A DNA stretch of 64,000 bases from Marinifilum sp965230805 (GCF_965230805.1 NZ_OZ246019.1:1736001-1800000), one strand, 5' to 3'. Shown: positions 33,707 through 43,729, counted from the stretch's first letter. Numbers and translations: made by a program. The notes: generated by a model from the letters alone, not told the origin.

Positions 33707-36694
33707 ATGCGAAATAAAGGAGCGATTCGTCTACTCGCTATTGTTCTTGCGTTAGTAAGTTTGTATCAATTGACTTTTACTTACGTAACGAAGAAAGTTG
33801 AAAAGGAAGCTCGTGAGTTTGGAGCTGGCGACATGAAGAAAGAACAAACCTATCTTGACTCGATAAGAGGAGAAGAGGTTTACAATTTCTTTTGGCTGAA
33901 AAAATACACTTATAAAGAGTGTAAGGAATTGGAAATGAACTTGGGGCTTGACCTTAAGGGAGGTATGAACGTTACAATGGAAGTTTCTGTTGTTGATATC
34001 ATCAAAGCGATGGCTAACAACACAAAAGATGAAACTTTTAATGCTGCAATTGCCCAAGCTAAAAAAATGCAAGCAAACAGTGGTAAAGGTTTCGTTGAGT
34101 TGTTCGGCGAAGCATTCCAGAAAATCGATCCCAACGCACAATTATCTTCTCCTGATATCTTTGGTACTCTTGAGATGAAAGACAAAATTCCTTTTGGAGC
34201 ATCAAATGCGGATGTGTTAAAGGTGATCAAAGAAGAAACCGACGGCGCCATTGACAATACCTATAATATCCTGCGTTCTCGTATCGACCGTTTTGGTGTT
34301 GCTCAGCCTAACATCCAAAAAGCCGACGTATCGGGTCGTATCATTATCGAATTGCCAGGTATTAAAGATCCAACTCGTGTTCGTAAACTTCTACAAGGAA
34401 CTGCTAGTCTAGAGTTCTGGGAAACTTACAGCGCTCCCGAGGTAATGGCTTATTTAAATGCAGCCAATACCAAACTTGCCGAAATTAAAAATGCAGGCGA
34501 AGAAGTTGTAGAAGAAACTGCTAAGGAAGAAGAAGTAAAAGAAGAGGCAAATGAAGAAGAAGTTGCCCTTTTAGATAAAATTGAAGAAGAAGGTGCTCAA
34601 GACTCATTGGCTACATCGCAAGATGCCAAGGCAATGGCGAAAATGTATCCATTGTTCTCAATCTTAAGCCCAACTCAACAAGGTGGATCTTCTAAGGCTG
34701 TAATAGGTAGATCTCACATTAAAGATACTTCTGAAGTTAACAGCATTCTTAAAATGCCTGCAATCAAATCAGTTCTACCTCGTAATCTAAAATTCTTCTG
34801 GGGAGTTAAATCTATCGACGAAGGTGGTAACATATTCGAATTGTTTGCAATTAAAGTAACAAGCCGCGATGGCAAAGCCCCATTGGATGGCGATGCTGTT
34901 ACTTCAGCACGCGAACAAGTTGACCAACAAACCGCCAAGTACGAAGTATCAATGAGTATGAGTGGCGAAGGTGCTAAAACCTGGGCTCGCTTAACTAAAG
35001 ACAACGTAAACCGTGCCATTGCAATTGTATTGGACGGATATGTTTATTCTGCACCAAACGTAATTTCTGAAATTAAAGGTGGTCAGTCAAGCATTAGTGG
35101 CGACTTCTCTGTTGCCGAAGCAAAAGACTTGGCAAACATCTTAAAGTCGGGTAAGCTTCCTGCTCCTGCACATATTATTGCCGACGAAGTTGTTGGTCCA
35201 TCTTTGGGTAAAGAGTCAATCCAAAAAGGGATGTACTCCTTTATCATCGCTTTCGTGTTGGTATTGGTTTATATGTTCTTCTTCTACAGTAAAGGTGCTG
35301 GTTTAGCCGCCAATATCGCATTGATTACCAACTTATTCTTCATCTTTGGTGTGTTAGCATCATTAGGTGCAGTTCTTACTTTACCAGGTATTGCAGGTAT
35401 CGTATTAACAATCGGTATGTCGGTGGATGCAAACGTACTGATCTACGAACGTATTCAGGAAGAGCTCAAAGCAGGCAAAGGATTAGGCCTTGCCATTAGC
35501 GATGGTTACAAAAATGCTTACTCTGCAATTATCGATGGTAACATCACTACCTTGTTAACAGGTATCATTCTATACTTGTTTGGCGAAGGTCCAATTAAAG
35601 GTTTCGCAACTACATTGGTAATCGGTATCTTCTCATCACTGTTTGCTGCAATCTTTATTACTCGCTTAATTTTCGAAGCACAAACATCTCGCAATCGTAA
35701 AGTTACTTTTGCAACTAAATTTACCGATAACTGGTTAAGAAATTCTGCCATTACTTTCCTACAAAAAAGAAAAGTATTCTACGTAGTTTCTGCTATTGCT
35801 ATCGTCTTAAGTGTGGTATCCCTTTCTACAAAAGGTTTGAACCAAGGCATCGACTTTACCGGAGGTAGAACCTACGTTGTAGCATTCGATCAGGCTGTTA
35901 GTGTTGAAGATATATCCAAATCATTGGAAAAAGTTTATGATCACGCTCCCGAAGTAAAAACATTTGGTGGCAACAACCAGGTTAAAATATCTACCAAATA
36001 CAAAATCGACGAGTCGGGAACCGAAGTAGATGACGAAGTAGAAGGTTTACTATACGAAGGATTAAAATCCTACATGGCCGACGGAACAACCAAAGCCGAT
36101 TTCTTGGAAAACAACCGTAAAATGTCGCAAAAAGTTGGCCCAACCATTGCTGATGATATTCGCACTTCTGCATTGTGGTCAATCTTAGGAGCATTAATCG
36201 TGATCTTCCTATACATCATGATTCGTTTCTCGAACTGGCAGTATGGTTTAGGCGCAGTAGCCGCATTGGCTCACGATTCAATCATCGTATTGGGTATCTT
36301 CTCTATCTTCTATGGAATTCTTCCATTCTCATTAGAGATCGACCAGGCATTTATCGCAGCAATCCTTACAGTAGTAGGTTACTCAATTAACGATACCGTG
36401 GTAGTATTCGACCGTATTCGTGAGTATCTGGGATTATATCCTAAACGCGATCGTGAAGAAACCGTAAACAAAGCCTTAAACAGCACAATGCGTCGTACAT
36501 TTAGTACATCCCTTTCAACAATGGTGGTATTGTTGGCCATCTTCTTGTTCGGTGGTACTTCAATTCAAGGATTTACATTCGCATTGTTAGTTGGTGTTAT
36601 GGTAGGTACCTACTCATCACTATTTATTGCATCACCTATTGCTTACGACACAAGCTTGCGTGTACAGAAAGTAGTAGACAAAAGAAAAAAATAA
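33707..36694 (+). CDS. secDF: Protein translocase subunit SecDF (fusion)
   Basis: A 995-residue SecD-SecF fusion that uses the proton gradient to pull proteins out of the SecYEG channel. SecD: one N-terminal helix, MNLGLDLKGGMNVTMEV near residue 80, a large periplasmic P1 part, then IVLTIGMSVDANVLIYERIQ. SecF starts around residue 685 with LNQGIDFTGGRTYVVAF, followed by VVGYSINDTVVVFDRI. An acidic Glu-rich insertion (about 262-300) sits in the periplasmic region. A fused SecDF is the rule in Bacteroidota. A TATATTTG box at 33633-33640 is a possible -7 element. Confidence 0.95.
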   Translation: MRNKGAIRLLAIVLALVSLYQLTFTYVTKKVEKEAREFGAGDMKKEQTYLDSIRGEEVYNFFWLKKYTYKECKELEMNLGLDLKGGMNVTMEVSVVDIIKAMANNTKDETFNAAIAQAKKMQANSGKGFVELFGEAFQKIDPNAQLSSPDIFGTLEMKDKIPFGASNADVLKVIKEETDGAIDNTYNILRSRIDRFGVAQPNIQKADVSGRIIIELPGIKDPTRVRKLLQGTASLEFWETYSAPEVMAYLNAANTKLAEIKNAGEEVVEETAKEEEVKEEANEEEVALLDKIEEEGAQDSLATSQDAKAMAKMYPLFSILSPTQQGGSSKAVIGRSHIKDTSEVNSILKMPAIKSVLPRNLKFFWGVKSIDEGGNIFELFAIKVTSRDGKAPLDGDAVTSAREQVDQQTAKYEVSMSMSGEGAKTWARLTKDNVNRAIAIVLDGYVYSAPNVISEIKGGQSSISGDFSVAEAKDLANILKSGKLPAPAHIIADEVVGPSLGKESIQKGMYSFIIAFVLVLVYMFFFYSKGAGLAANIALITNLFFIFGVLASLGAVLTLPGIAGIVLTIGMSVDANVLIYERIQEELKAGKGLGLAISDGYKNAYSAIIDGNITTLLTGIILYLFGEGPIKGFATTLVIGIFSSLFAAIFITRLIFEAQTSRNRKVTFATKFTDNWLRNSAITFLQKRKVFYVVSAIAIVLSVVSLSTKGLNQGIDFTGGRTYVVAFDQAVSVEDISKSLEKVYDHAPEVKTFGGNNQVKISTKYKIDESGTEVDDEVEGLLYEGLKSYMADGTTKADFLENNRKMSQKVGPTIADDIRTSALWSILGALIVIFLYIMIRFSNWQYGLGAVAALAHDSIIVLGIFSIFYGILPFSLEIDQAFIAAILTVVGYSINDTVVVFDRIREYLGLYPKRDREETVNKALNSTMRRTFSTSLSTMVVLLAIFLFGGTSIQGFTFALLVGVMVGTYSSLFIASPIAYDTSLRVQKVVDKRKK

Positions 36695-36714
36695 TTGAAC
36701 TTTCAATAAGCTTC

Positions 36715-36745
36715 ATCCCCCGGCCTTTTGGTTCGGGGGATTTTT
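36715..36745 (+). terminator. Terminator of secDF
   Basis: Stem ATCCCCCG / CGGGGGAT and a T-rich tail TTTTTGTTTT. Confidence 0.9.
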
Positions 36746-36751
36746 GTTTTA

Positions 36752-36838
36752 GGGCGTTCCCTCCTACCTCGGTCGGGCTTTCCGTTCCTACTCCTCGCTC
36801 CTTCCTCGCTGCGGGGTATCCACTACAATCCCTAACGC
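36752..36838. repeat. GC-rich GGGCGT...AACGC intergenic element
   Basis: An 87-bp segment much richer in GC than its surroundings, starting GGGCGTTCCCTCC, containing GGTCGGGCTTTCCG, and ending CTACAATCCCTAACGC, so that GCGTT and AACGC mark the ends. From memory this matches a recurrent intergenic element of Bacteroidota of unknown function; I could not verify that here. Only one copy is in the window. It lies just after the secDF terminator. Confidence 0.5.
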
Positions 36839-36867
36839 AAGGCAGCTGCAAAGCTTTTAATTAGCAT

Positions 36868-37134
36868 AACGTGAGTTCGACGTAAAATTCGTTCACAGTT
36901 TGATCTGATTTTGAGTAGAAATTTTCTCAAATTTTCGAAGGAATATCGGGATCTTTCAAGAAGATTTGAGGAAATTTATGCCGAAAGCAGGCAAACAAAT
37001 AATGGAAAGTTCTCTTTACGACATCTTCACATTAAAAATTCCTCAAAATAGCCCGCTATTCTTTCCAAATTTTTAATGCAAATCTATCCCAAATATAACT
37101 TTCTGTGGATAGAATTTTAAGTCGAACTCACGTT
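36868..37134 (+). mobile_element. MITE-like element, copy 5 (267 bp)
   Basis: Near-consensus copy; the right end has one change (TTTTAAGTCGAACTCACGTT). Flanks AGCAT (36863-36867) and AACAT (37135-37139) agree at 4 of 5 positions, consistent with a slightly decayed target duplication. It is 173 bp from array copy A2. Confidence 0.85.
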
Positions 37135-37306
37135 AACATAGGTTCATGGGCAGCGCATCAATATAAAAAGTTTGATGCTGCAATTACAGTAAGGGTATCA
37201 ACTCTTTTATAAAAACTTCCCGAAAAAAGCCCTTCATTCCTTGTAAACCCCAAGGGTGCTTCATTCAAAACATCAAATACACATCATTTGCAATTGGTAT
37301 AAATTT

Positions 37307-37882
37307 AAGAGATCAGGACTAAGGCCCCCTCGCATCTGCAAGCCTCTCTTTTCTACTTAGATCTTAGAACCAAAACCCCATTAAAATCCTGTAATCTAGC
37401 TCTGCCGAAGTAAGCCCGTCATCGCTTGTAATCCCTGATGATGATTCATCCAAACATCCTCCTGCTGTGCCACTTCCCCTTGTCAACTGCATCGTTCTAG
37501 CTACCAATTGTTGCAAGAGACCTGCCACCTGCACTCTTCTACCCGCCGTTGTTCCCATAATTTATGCGATAAGCATGCTTCTACCTGCCATTGTTTCCCT
37601 ACTTCCTGATAAAAGTACCGTTCCACCTGGCATTGTTTCCCTACTTCCTGTCAAATGCACTGCACTTATTAACAAATACGGTGCAGATATCAACAAATAC
37701 CTTGCACTTGGCAGGTAGAACGGCGCAGATGGCAGGCAGAACGGTGCACTTATTAACACGAACAATGCATTTATCAACACGAAGGATGCACTTGGCAGAT
37801 CGAAGGGTGCAGACGGCAGTTAGAACAGTGCACTTATCAACAAATAGTGAAACAATGCCAGCCCGAACAGCGCAGGTGGCAC
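37307..37882 (-). repeat. 21-bp-unit array element, copy A2 (inverted)
   Basis: Reverse complement of copy A1, including the tail that reads GGATTACAAGCGATGACGGG and ACAGGATTTTAATGGGG on the minus strand. It keeps the same order of units and the same polarity switch, and differs from A1 by scattered substitutions. The period of 21 bp is unbroken, so no insertions or deletions of other sizes have been fixed inside the array. Open frames here on either strand echo the repeat. Confidence 0.85.
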
Positions 37883-37954
37883 AAAATACAAATGAAAATC
37901 TGCAAAAAAAGAGACCAATAGCTAAACAATGTCTTGCTTTTACATGAAACAACA

Positions 37955-37985
37955 AATCCGAAATACCAAGAAGATATTTCGGATT
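37955..37985. terminator. Bidirectional hairpin after ridA-like gene
   Basis: Perfect 11-bp stem AATCCGAAATA / TATTTCGGATT with a 9-nt loop, about 25 nt after the stop of the minus-strand RidA-family gene. The T-run is poor on both sides, so its efficiency is uncertain. Confidence 0.6.
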
Positions 37986-38008
37986 GCGCTTTATGTTTTT
38001 CCCTGTTA

Positions 38009-38365
38009 TTAAGCCTCTTTCTTAGCAGCCACTACCGACATTTCTACCAATAATTCAGGACGAGCCATGCGCGCTTCCACACAAGCACGAGCTGGTTGAT
38101 ATCCATCCACAACCCATGCATCCCATACTTCGTTCATAGCAGCAAAATCTTTCATATCACGAACATAAATGGTAACCGAAAGGATGTGTTTTTTATCAGA
38201 GCCTGCTTTTTTCAATAACTCTTCTACTTTTTCAAGTGTTGTAACGGTTTGCTCTTTGATATCCTTGCTAGCATCTTTTGCTGTTTGTCCACAAAGGTAA
38301 ATGGTGTTGCCGTGCTCAACAATACGGCTCATTCTCGGAGTTGAATCTGTTCTTTTGATACTCAT
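38009..38365 (-). CDS. RidA family protein (YjgF/YER057c/UK114)
   Basis: A 118-residue protein of the Rid superfamily, whose best-known member hydrolyses reactive enamine/imine intermediates from PLP enzymes. Visible features: NTIYLCGQTAKDASKDIKEQ, ILSVTIYVRDMKDFAAMNEV, and the C-terminal PARACVEARMARPELLVEMS with the Arg that binds the substrate carboxylate. The residues after that Arg differ from archetypal RidA, so it may belong to one of the Rid1-7 subgroups with unknown substrate. Single gene. Confidence 0.85.
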   Translation of the reverse strand: MSIKRTDSTPRMSRIVEHGNTIYLCGQTAKDASKDIKEQTVTTLEKVEELLKKAGSDKKHILSVTIYVRDMKDFAAMNEVWDAWVVDGYQPARACVEARMARPELLVEMSVVAAKKEA

Positions 38366-38553
38366 TTTGATTAATGTTTAAGTCATTTTGTGGGGCGAAG
38401 ATATAAAAAAGGCAAAAGCGATAAGATGAAAACTAAAAGTATTTTAAGGAAAAACAGATTGCCCCAAAGAGGATGCAAAATCTGGAACACAGATTTAACT
38501 GATCGGACCAATTTGTACGAATCTTATGCGTTTCTGCAGTGTTTTATGCAAAT

Positions 38554-38585
38554 AAAAAATGCCGCTCCAAACGAAACGGCATTTT
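38554..38585 (-). terminator. Terminator of valS
   Basis: On the minus strand AAAATGCCG pairs with CGGCATTTT and is followed by TTATTTG; it lies about 25 nt after the valS stop. Confidence 0.82.
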
Positions 38586-38610
38586 ATATGTACAGTTGAG
38601 ATGATCTCAA

Positions 38611-41235
38611 TTACTTCATGCTGGCAATGCGCTCTTCCAAAACTTTAATTTTGGCTTCGGCATCTGCCATTTTCTTTTTCTCCATTTCAACCACTTTAGC
38701 AGGTGCGTTGTTCACGAAGCGTTCGTTGCTCATTTTCTTTTGAACAGAAGCAAGGAATCCTTGAGTATATTTCAACTCTTCTTCCAATTTCTTCAGTTCT
38801 TCTTCCACATCAACCAAATCGCCAAGCGGAATAAAATACTCCACTGCTTTAACGATGAACGACATTGCTCCTGTCATTTCATCATTGGTAGCTGAAATCT
38901 CGTTAAGATTACACATTTTAGCGATAACTGTATCGAAAGAAACATCGTAATCGCCTTCTTTCAAACGGTAATTCATAACCAATACATCTTTAAATGCAAT
39001 GTTCTTTTGCTTGCGGATATTACGAACAGCAACAATTACTTCCTTTACCTGCTCGAATTTATCCAATAATGCTGCATCGTAAGCCTCAGGCTTAGGCATC
39101 ACAGAAATCATGATGCTATCCTCATCATTTCTTTCAGCCAATAGCTGGTAAATTTCCTCGGTAAGGAAAGGCATGAATGGGTGTAGCAACTGCATTAACT
39201 TCTCGAACAAGCCAACTGTAGCTTCGTAGGTTTTCTTATCGATTGGCTGCTGATATCCTGGTTTCACCATTTCCAAATACCAGGATGAGAATTCATCGCG
39301 GAACAAGGTGTAAACAGTCATTAAAGCCTCACTAATTCTGTACTGTTCGAACTGCTCATCCAATGTTGCCATGGTTTTGTTCAAACGAGCATGGAATACT
39401 TCGGTTGCAATTCTTGCCGATTCAGGCTGCTCAATGTCAGCAACTTCCCAACCTTTAACCAAACGGAATGCATTCCAGATTTTGGTAGTAAAGTTACGTC
39501 CTTGCTCAGGCAAGTTCTCGTCGAACAACAAGTCACCACCTGCAGGAGAACAAAGTAACATACCCACACGAACACCATCAGCACCATACTTGGCAATCAA
39601 ATCCAGTGGATCTGGTGAGTTACCCAATGATTTAGACATCTTACGACGTTGGCTATCGCGAACAATTCCTGTTAGGTACACATTGCTGAATGGCTTTTCG
39701 CCGATATATTCATAACCCGCAATCACCATACGTGCAATCCAGAAGAAAAGAATGTCCGGACCAGACACCAAGTCATTGGTTGGGTAATAGTATTTAATTT
39801 CTTCGTTACCAGGCTTGCGAATACCATCGAAAACCGAAATTGGCCACAACCACGACGAGAACCATGTATCCAATACATCCTCATCCTGGCGCAAGTCTTC
39901 TGCTTTATATTCTTTTCCTGTTTTTGCTTTCGCTTCAACAATAGCTTCCTCTACAGTTTTGGCAACTACATATCCACCTTCAGGCAAATAGTAAACAGGA
40001 ATTCTTTGTCCCCACCACAACTGACGCGAGATACACCAATCTTTCACATTCTCCATCCAATGGCGGTATGTGTTTTTAAATTTAGTAGGATGCAATTGAA
40101 TGTCATCATTCATTACATGCTCCAATGCTGGTGCCGAAAGCTCTTTCATTTTCAGGAACCACTGCATACTTAGCTTAGGCTCGATTACGGCATCGGTTCT
40201 TTCAGAAAAACCAACTTTGTTCACGTAATCTTCCGTTTTTACCAGGTTACCAGCGGCTTCCAGGTCAGGAATAATTAAATCGCGAACTTCGAAACGATCT
40301 TTGCCAATGTACAATTGAGCAGCTTCGCTCATGGTTCCATTGTCGTTGAAAATATCGATTGATTCAAGATTATGACGATCACCAATTTCGTAGTCGTTCA
40401 AATCGTGAGCAGGTGTAATTTTTAAGGCACCAGTACCGAACTCCATATCAACATACTCATCCTGAATAATAGGTACAGAACGGTTTACCAAAGGAACAAT
40501 TACACGCTTGCCTTTCAGGTGAGTGAAACGCTCATCGTTTGGATTCACACAAACAGCGGTATCACCAAGAATGGTTTCCGGACGAGTGGTAGCAATTGTT
40601 ACATACTCATCTTCGCTTCCTTCAATTTTATATCTTAAATAATAAAGTTTCGATTGTAGTTCTTTGTAAATAACCTCCTCATCAGAAACCGCAGTTTGTG
40701 CAGAAGGATCCCAGTTTACCATACGAATACCACGGTAAATTTTATCTTTCTTATACAAATCAATAAATACATCGATAACTGATTCGTAAAGAGATTCATC
40801 CATGGTAAAAGCAGTACGCTCCCAATCACAAGAAGCACCTAATTTCTTTAACTGCTCCAAAATGATTCCACCGTGCTTCTCTTTCCACTCCCAAGCATGT
40901 TTCATGAACTCATCGCGAGTGATATCTGCTTTAGCTATTCCTTCTTGCTTTAGTTTATTTACAACTTTAGCTTCGGTTGCAATCGACGCATGGTCGGTTC
41001 CTGGTACCCAACAGACATTCTTTCCCTGCAATCTGGCTCTGCGGACCAATACATCTTGGATTGTATTGTTTAGCATATGCCCCATGTGTAACACACCAGT
41101 GACGTTTGGTGGCGGTATTACAATTGTATACGCCTCTCTCTCGTCAGGTACTGAGTGGAAGAATCCTTTATCCATCCAATACTTGTACCACTTGTCCTCC
41201 GATTCTGCAGGATTGTACTTCGTTGGGATTTCCAT
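38611..41235 (-). CDS. valS: Valyl-tRNA synthetase
   Basis: An 874-residue class I synthetase (family about 870-950). The HIGH-type motif reads PPNVTGVLHMGHMLNNT near residue 40, the Val-specific WVPGTDHASIATEAKV follows, the editing domain contains ATTRPETILGDTAVCVNP, and the KMSKS loop is KMSKSLGNSPDPLDLI. The C-terminus (about 810-874) is a coiled coil, EEELKKLEEELKYTQGFLAS, which contacts the tRNA. Monocistronic. Confidence 0.97.
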   Translation of the reverse strand: MEIPTKYNPAESEDKWYKYWMDKGFFHSVPDEREAYTIVIPPPNVTGVLHMGHMLNNTIQDVLVRRARLQGKNVCWVPGTDHASIATEAKVVNKLKQEGIAKADITRDEFMKHAWEWKEKHGGIILEQLKKLGASCDWERTAFTMDESLYESVIDVFIDLYKKDKIYRGIRMVNWDPSAQTAVSDEEVIYKELQSKLYYLRYKIEGSEDEYVTIATTRPETILGDTAVCVNPNDERFTHLKGKRVIVPLVNRSVPIIQDEYVDMEFGTGALKITPAHDLNDYEIGDRHNLESIDIFNDNGTMSEAAQLYIGKDRFEVRDLIIPDLEAAGNLVKTEDYVNKVGFSERTDAVIEPKLSMQWFLKMKELSAPALEHVMNDDIQLHPTKFKNTYRHWMENVKDWCISRQLWWGQRIPVYYLPEGGYVVAKTVEEAIVEAKAKTGKEYKAEDLRQDEDVLDTWFSSWLWPISVFDGIRKPGNEEIKYYYPTNDLVSGPDILFFWIARMVIAGYEYIGEKPFSNVYLTGIVRDSQRRKMSKSLGNSPDPLDLIAKYGADGVRVGMLLCSPAGGDLLFDENLPEQGRNFTTKIWNAFRLVKGWEVADIEQPESARIATEVFHARLNKTMATLDEQFEQYRISEALMTVYTLFRDEFSSWYLEMVKPGYQQPIDKKTYEATVGLFEKLMQLLHPFMPFLTEEIYQLLAERNDEDSIMISVMPKPEAYDAALLDKFEQVKEVIVAVRNIRKQKNIAFKDVLVMNYRLKEGDYDVSFDTVIAKMCNLNEISATNDEMTGAMSFIVKAVEYFIPLGDLVDVEEELKKLEEELKYTQGFLASVQKKMSNERFVNNAPAKVVEMEKKKMADAEAKIKVLEERIASMK

Positions 41236-41644
41236 TTGTTTAACTAAAATTTGTTAATTCTATAATTTCAAAAAAAATTTGGCTCAAAATTAAGAAATTA
41301 TATGGGATATTACTTCACTGAATGACAATAAAATGAGGGGAATCAAAAATCTGATTTCGCAATTGTTTTTCCCTTTAAGATCATCCTCTGCTTCTTCCTA
41401 AGGGACAGTTTTTTAAATGTATGCTGAAAAGCAATAAAAATGATTTTTTTTACCTTCTTTTTTATCTATTTTTGGCAAACTCAGTTTCTAAGTACTTCGA
41501 GTACTTATGAGTACTTAAAGTTAAGCTGATTTAGAAGAATTTCTCACTTCAAGTCGACTTACACAACTATAAGTACTTTAGGCATTTTAAGTATTTAGGC
41601 ACTCGTTAACAAATTATTCAAACACTTAAACATATTTATAACAA
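41236..41644. other. Divergent region between valS and the aminotransferase, with AGTACTT repeats
   Basis: Non-coding. AGTACTT occurs at 41491, 41500, 41510 and 41572, with AGTATTT at 41590; the first three copies are 9-10 bp apart. The segment AAGTACTTTAGGCATTTT is followed at once by the similar AAGTATTTAGGCACT. A related AAGTACTCGAG sequence is in front of ribH (27742). It could be an operator array or a short dispersed repeat. Confidence 0.45.
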
Positions 41645-42844
41645 ATGCCACAGATATCAGACAAAGGAAGATTGATGCCTGAGTCACCAATTCGTAAATT
41701 GGTTCCTTACGCAGAAGGCGCAAAAGCAAAAGGCAGAACAGTTTATCATTTGAACATTGGTCAGCCTGACATTAAAACTCCGGAAGTTGCAATGAATGCA
41801 ATCCGAAATTGCACCGAGAAAGTAATTGAATATTCTCACTCAGCAGGTAATATTTCTTACCGTAAGAAGTTAGCCAAAATGTACCAAGGCATAGGTATTA
41901 ATGTAAACGAGGAAGAGATGTTGATTACAACTGGTGGATCGGAAGCAATCACTTTCGCTTTAATGACTTGCTTGAATCCCGGCGATGAAGTTTTGATTCC
42001 CGAGCCATTCTACGCCAACTACAACGGCTTTGCAATTGCAGCTGGTGTTAGGGTTGTTCCTATTACTTCTAATATCGAGAACGATTTTGCATTGCCATCA
42101 ATCGAAGAGTTCGAAAAATTGATGACTCCTAACACAAAAGCTATTGTTATTTGTAATCCTAACAACCCTACTGGTTACCTATACTCAAAGGATGAATTGA
42201 ATCAATTGCGTGAATTAGTTATGAAGCACGATTTGTTCCTTTTCTCTGATGAAGTATATCGCGAATTCTGTTATGGTGGTGAAGAGCATTTCTCGGCTAT
42301 GAACTTGGAAGGTATCGAGCAAAACGTTGTAATGATGGACTCTGTTTCGAAGCGTTACAGCGAATGCGGTGTTCGTATTGGTGCTTTAATCACTAAAAAC
42401 AAAGATGTAATCAATACTGCATTAAAGTTTGCTCAGGCTCGTTTGTGTCCACCAGCATTTGGACAGATTGCTGCCGAAGCTTCTTTGGATACTCCAAAAG
42501 AATATTTTGATGAAGTTTACAATGAATACATTGCTCGTCGTGATTTTATGGTTGCTGCTTTAAACCAGATGGAAGGTGTTTATTGCCCAAGCCCGAAAGG
42601 TGCATTCTACACGGTGGTAAAACTTCCAATTGATGATGCAGATAAATTTGCGCAGTGGATTTTGGAAGAGTTCGAACATAAAAACCAAACGGTAATGGTT
42701 GCTCCCGCTACCGGATTTTATGCCACTCCAGGTTTAGGTAAAAACGAAGTTCGTATTGCATATGTATTAAAGAAGGAAGATCTTGCCAATGCTATGGAAA
42801 CTCTTGCCGAGGCATTAAAGGTTTATCCGGGAAGAACCCTTTAA
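41645..42844 (+). CDS. PLP-dependent aminotransferase, class I/II (AspC/AlaA-like)
   Basis: A 399-residue fold-type I aminotransferase. The cofactor region shows VICNPNNPTGYLY, FSDEVYREFCYGG, and the Schiff-base Lys in MDSVSKRYSECGVRIGAL. The N-terminal HLNIGQPDIKTPEVAM and C-terminal KNEVRIAYVL with the substrate Arg are as in aspartate/alanine-type enzymes. The exact amino donor cannot be told. Monocistronic, with a terminator at 42876-42905. Confidence 0.88.
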   Translation: MPQISDKGRLMPESPIRKLVPYAEGAKAKGRTVYHLNIGQPDIKTPEVAMNAIRNCTEKVIEYSHSAGNISYRKKLAKMYQGIGINVNEEEMLITTGGSEAITFALMTCLNPGDEVLIPEPFYANYNGFAIAAGVRVVPITSNIENDFALPSIEEFEKLMTPNTKAIVICNPNNPTGYLYSKDELNQLRELVMKHDLFLFSDEVYREFCYGGEEHFSAMNLEGIEQNVVMMDSVSKRYSECGVRIGALITKNKDVINTALKFAQARLCPPAFGQIAAEASLDTPKEYFDEVYNEYIARRDFMVAALNQMEGVYCPSPKGAFYTVVKLPIDDADKFAQWILEEFEHKNQTVMVAPATGFYATPGLGKNEVRIAYVLKKEDLANAMETLAEALKVYPGRTL

Positions 42845-42875
42845 TATAATAACAGCTAAAGCAAATATATAGAAC

Positions 42876-42905
42876 ACGGCTTCCAAGATTGGGAGCCGTT
42901 TTTCT
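42876..42905 (+). terminator. Terminator of the aminotransferase gene
   Basis: Stem ACGGCTtCC / GGgAGCCGT with loop AAGATT and five T. Confidence 0.85.
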
Positions 42906-42929
42906 TGTACCTTTCTGCTTATAGCATGA

Positions 42930-43511
42930 TCAAACCAAATCGCATGCATCTGCTGGCATCCAGTGTTTGTCTTTTCCATCCCATTTTACATTACAACCAA
43001 TAGGATTGGTAACAGGATTTGATACTTTATTATCTTGTAAGTATTCATCTATTGCGTTCTCCAAATTGCGCTCTGTAACTTTAGAAGTATCTTTTGGATT
43101 ATCAACTGCCCTGCCTGTATATATTAGTTTTCTATTTTCATCGAATAAATAAAAATGTGGTGTCCTAAGCGCTCCATAACTTAAGGCCACGTCTTGCGAT
43201 TCATCATATAAATATACCCAAGGAAAATCATTTTCTTCCATTCGGGTAACCATATGGTCGTAATCGTCTTCTTCGTATGTATTCGGTGAATTTGAATTAA
43301 TTCCTACAAACTCAACACCATTTGGAATATATCTATCTGCTATGGCTCTTGTGTCCTCATCTGAACCTGTAACATAGGGACAGTGGTTACAGGTAAAAAA
43401 GACCACCAATAGTTTGGATGACTTAAAATCATTTAACTTATATCTAATACCATCCGTTGCAATCAAATTAAATTCTGGAGCTTTATCTCCAATTTGTAAG
43501 GTAAATGCCAT
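42930..43511 (-). CDS. Thioredoxin-family (AhpC/TSA-like) protein
   Basis: A 193-residue redoxin domain protein: start MAFTLQIGDKAPEFNLIATD, the active-site segment LVVFFTCNHCPYVTG with a CxxC (Cys-Asn-His-Cys), and the cis-Pro region YGALRTPHFYLFDENRKLIY. The C-terminal tail has GCNVKWDGKDKHWMPADACD. Without a signal peptide it should be cytoplasmic. The family is seen as 'thioredoxin family protein' and its physiological partner is not known. The ATG at 43511 replaces an upstream in-frame start that would add 28 unrelated residues. Confidence 0.85.
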   Translation of the reverse strand: MAFTLQIGDKAPEFNLIATDGIRYKLNDFKSSKLLVVFFTCNHCPYVTGSDEDTRAIADRYIPNGVEFVGINSNSPNTYEEDDYDHMVTRMEENDFPWVYLYDESQDVALSYGALRTPHFYLFDENRKLIYTGRAVDNPKDTSKVTERNLENAIDEYLQDNKVSNPVTNPIGCNVKWDGKDKHWMPADACDLV

Positions 43512-43729
43512 TTTCAATTTAGTTTTAGTTCGTACTACACTAAAATTACCGATTATTTTGATGAGTTCTAAATAAATTATTCTCATTTTCTGCATTAAAC
43601 TTCTATTAATTAAATATTATGCACTTCATTAAAATCATTTAATATTAACAGTCTTTTAATGGAGGATTTAGATACAACAGAATAGTATTTTTTAAACTTG
43701 TATACGAAACATTTCACAACTGTAAGAAG

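Noticed and set aside
38390..38599. Plus-strand frame of 69 codons between the ridA-like gene and valS
   Set aside because: Runs through the valS terminator and has no protein features.
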